Shown here piece by piece: positions 9,329 through 9,387 of a stretch of DNA of 9,387 bases; within the stretch, counting starts at the first letter, position 1; each line of letters starts with the position of its first letter. Source of the stretch: Acetobacteraceae bacterium (GTDB taxonomy: Bacteria > Pseudomonadota > Alphaproteobacteria > Acetobacterales > Acetobacteraceae); contig JASHVB010000325.1 of assembly GCA_030039695.1 (NCBI GenBank), forward strand, positions 1-9,387, read 5' to 3'. Below the pieces are notes generated by a model, which saw only the letters and a list, made by a program, of their open reading frames with translations, did no database searches and had not been told where the DNA came from. The translations under genes were made by a program, and so were the position numbers.

Positions 9329-9387
9329 GGCGGTTGGTCCGTGGCGGAAATCAGGCCGCAGCGGTTAGCATAGGCGTGGCATGGGCG

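Noticed and set aside
9329..9387. Start of a divergent gene upstream of tyrS, such as anmK
   Set aside because: The 59 bases after the tyrS start show no readable conserved N-terminus on the plus strand; the window ends too soon to judge.

Overview
The window is GC-rich and fully bacterial, with densely packed genes and GC-rich codon use. The pairing of recN with ligA, in the order recN then ligA on one strand, is common in Alphaproteobacteria (often downstream of lpxC and bamD). I therefore infer an alphaproteobacterium, possibly of the Rhodospirillales/Acetobacteraceae type. Placement below class is a guess. There is no rRNA, tRNA, CRISPR array, transposase or phage gene.

Layout. Positions 1-945 (+) hold the C-terminal half of RecN, followed by a clear intrinsic terminator at 975-997. 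Positions 1055-2931 (-) hold a two-gene unit: a TetR-family regulator (2272-2931) and a 12-helix MFS transporter (1055-2275), overlapping by four bases. Positions 3107-5182 (+) hold ligA, the NAD-dependent DNA ligase. The space between tetR and ligA carries two near-identical 18-bp operator palindromes, 23 bp apart. They cover a plausible tetR promoter on the minus strand and a perfect extended -10 facing ligA on the plus strand. Positions 5331-6956 (-) hold a stand-alone thiamine-diphosphate enzyme of the acetolactate-synthase superfamily with a strong ribosome binding site. Positions 7112-9328 (-) hold tyrS and an aldo/keto reductase, three bases apart and so probably one operon.

How the parts fit. 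RecN (double-strand-break repair), LigA (nick sealing) and TyrS (tRNA charging) are housekeeping genes. The TetR-MFS pair looks like a small self-regulated efflux or uptake cassette placed between recN and ligA, and its operators may also affect ligA. The TPP enzyme and the aldo/keto reductase are metabolic genes whose substrates cannot be read from sequence.

The gaps without genes are all shorter than 200 bases: 946-1054, 2932-3106, 5183-5330, 6957-7111 and 9329-9387. They contain the terminator, hairpins, operators and a possible dispersed repeat listed below. I do not see an obviously new multi-gene system. The most interesting signal is the shared operator/promoter region at 2941-2988.
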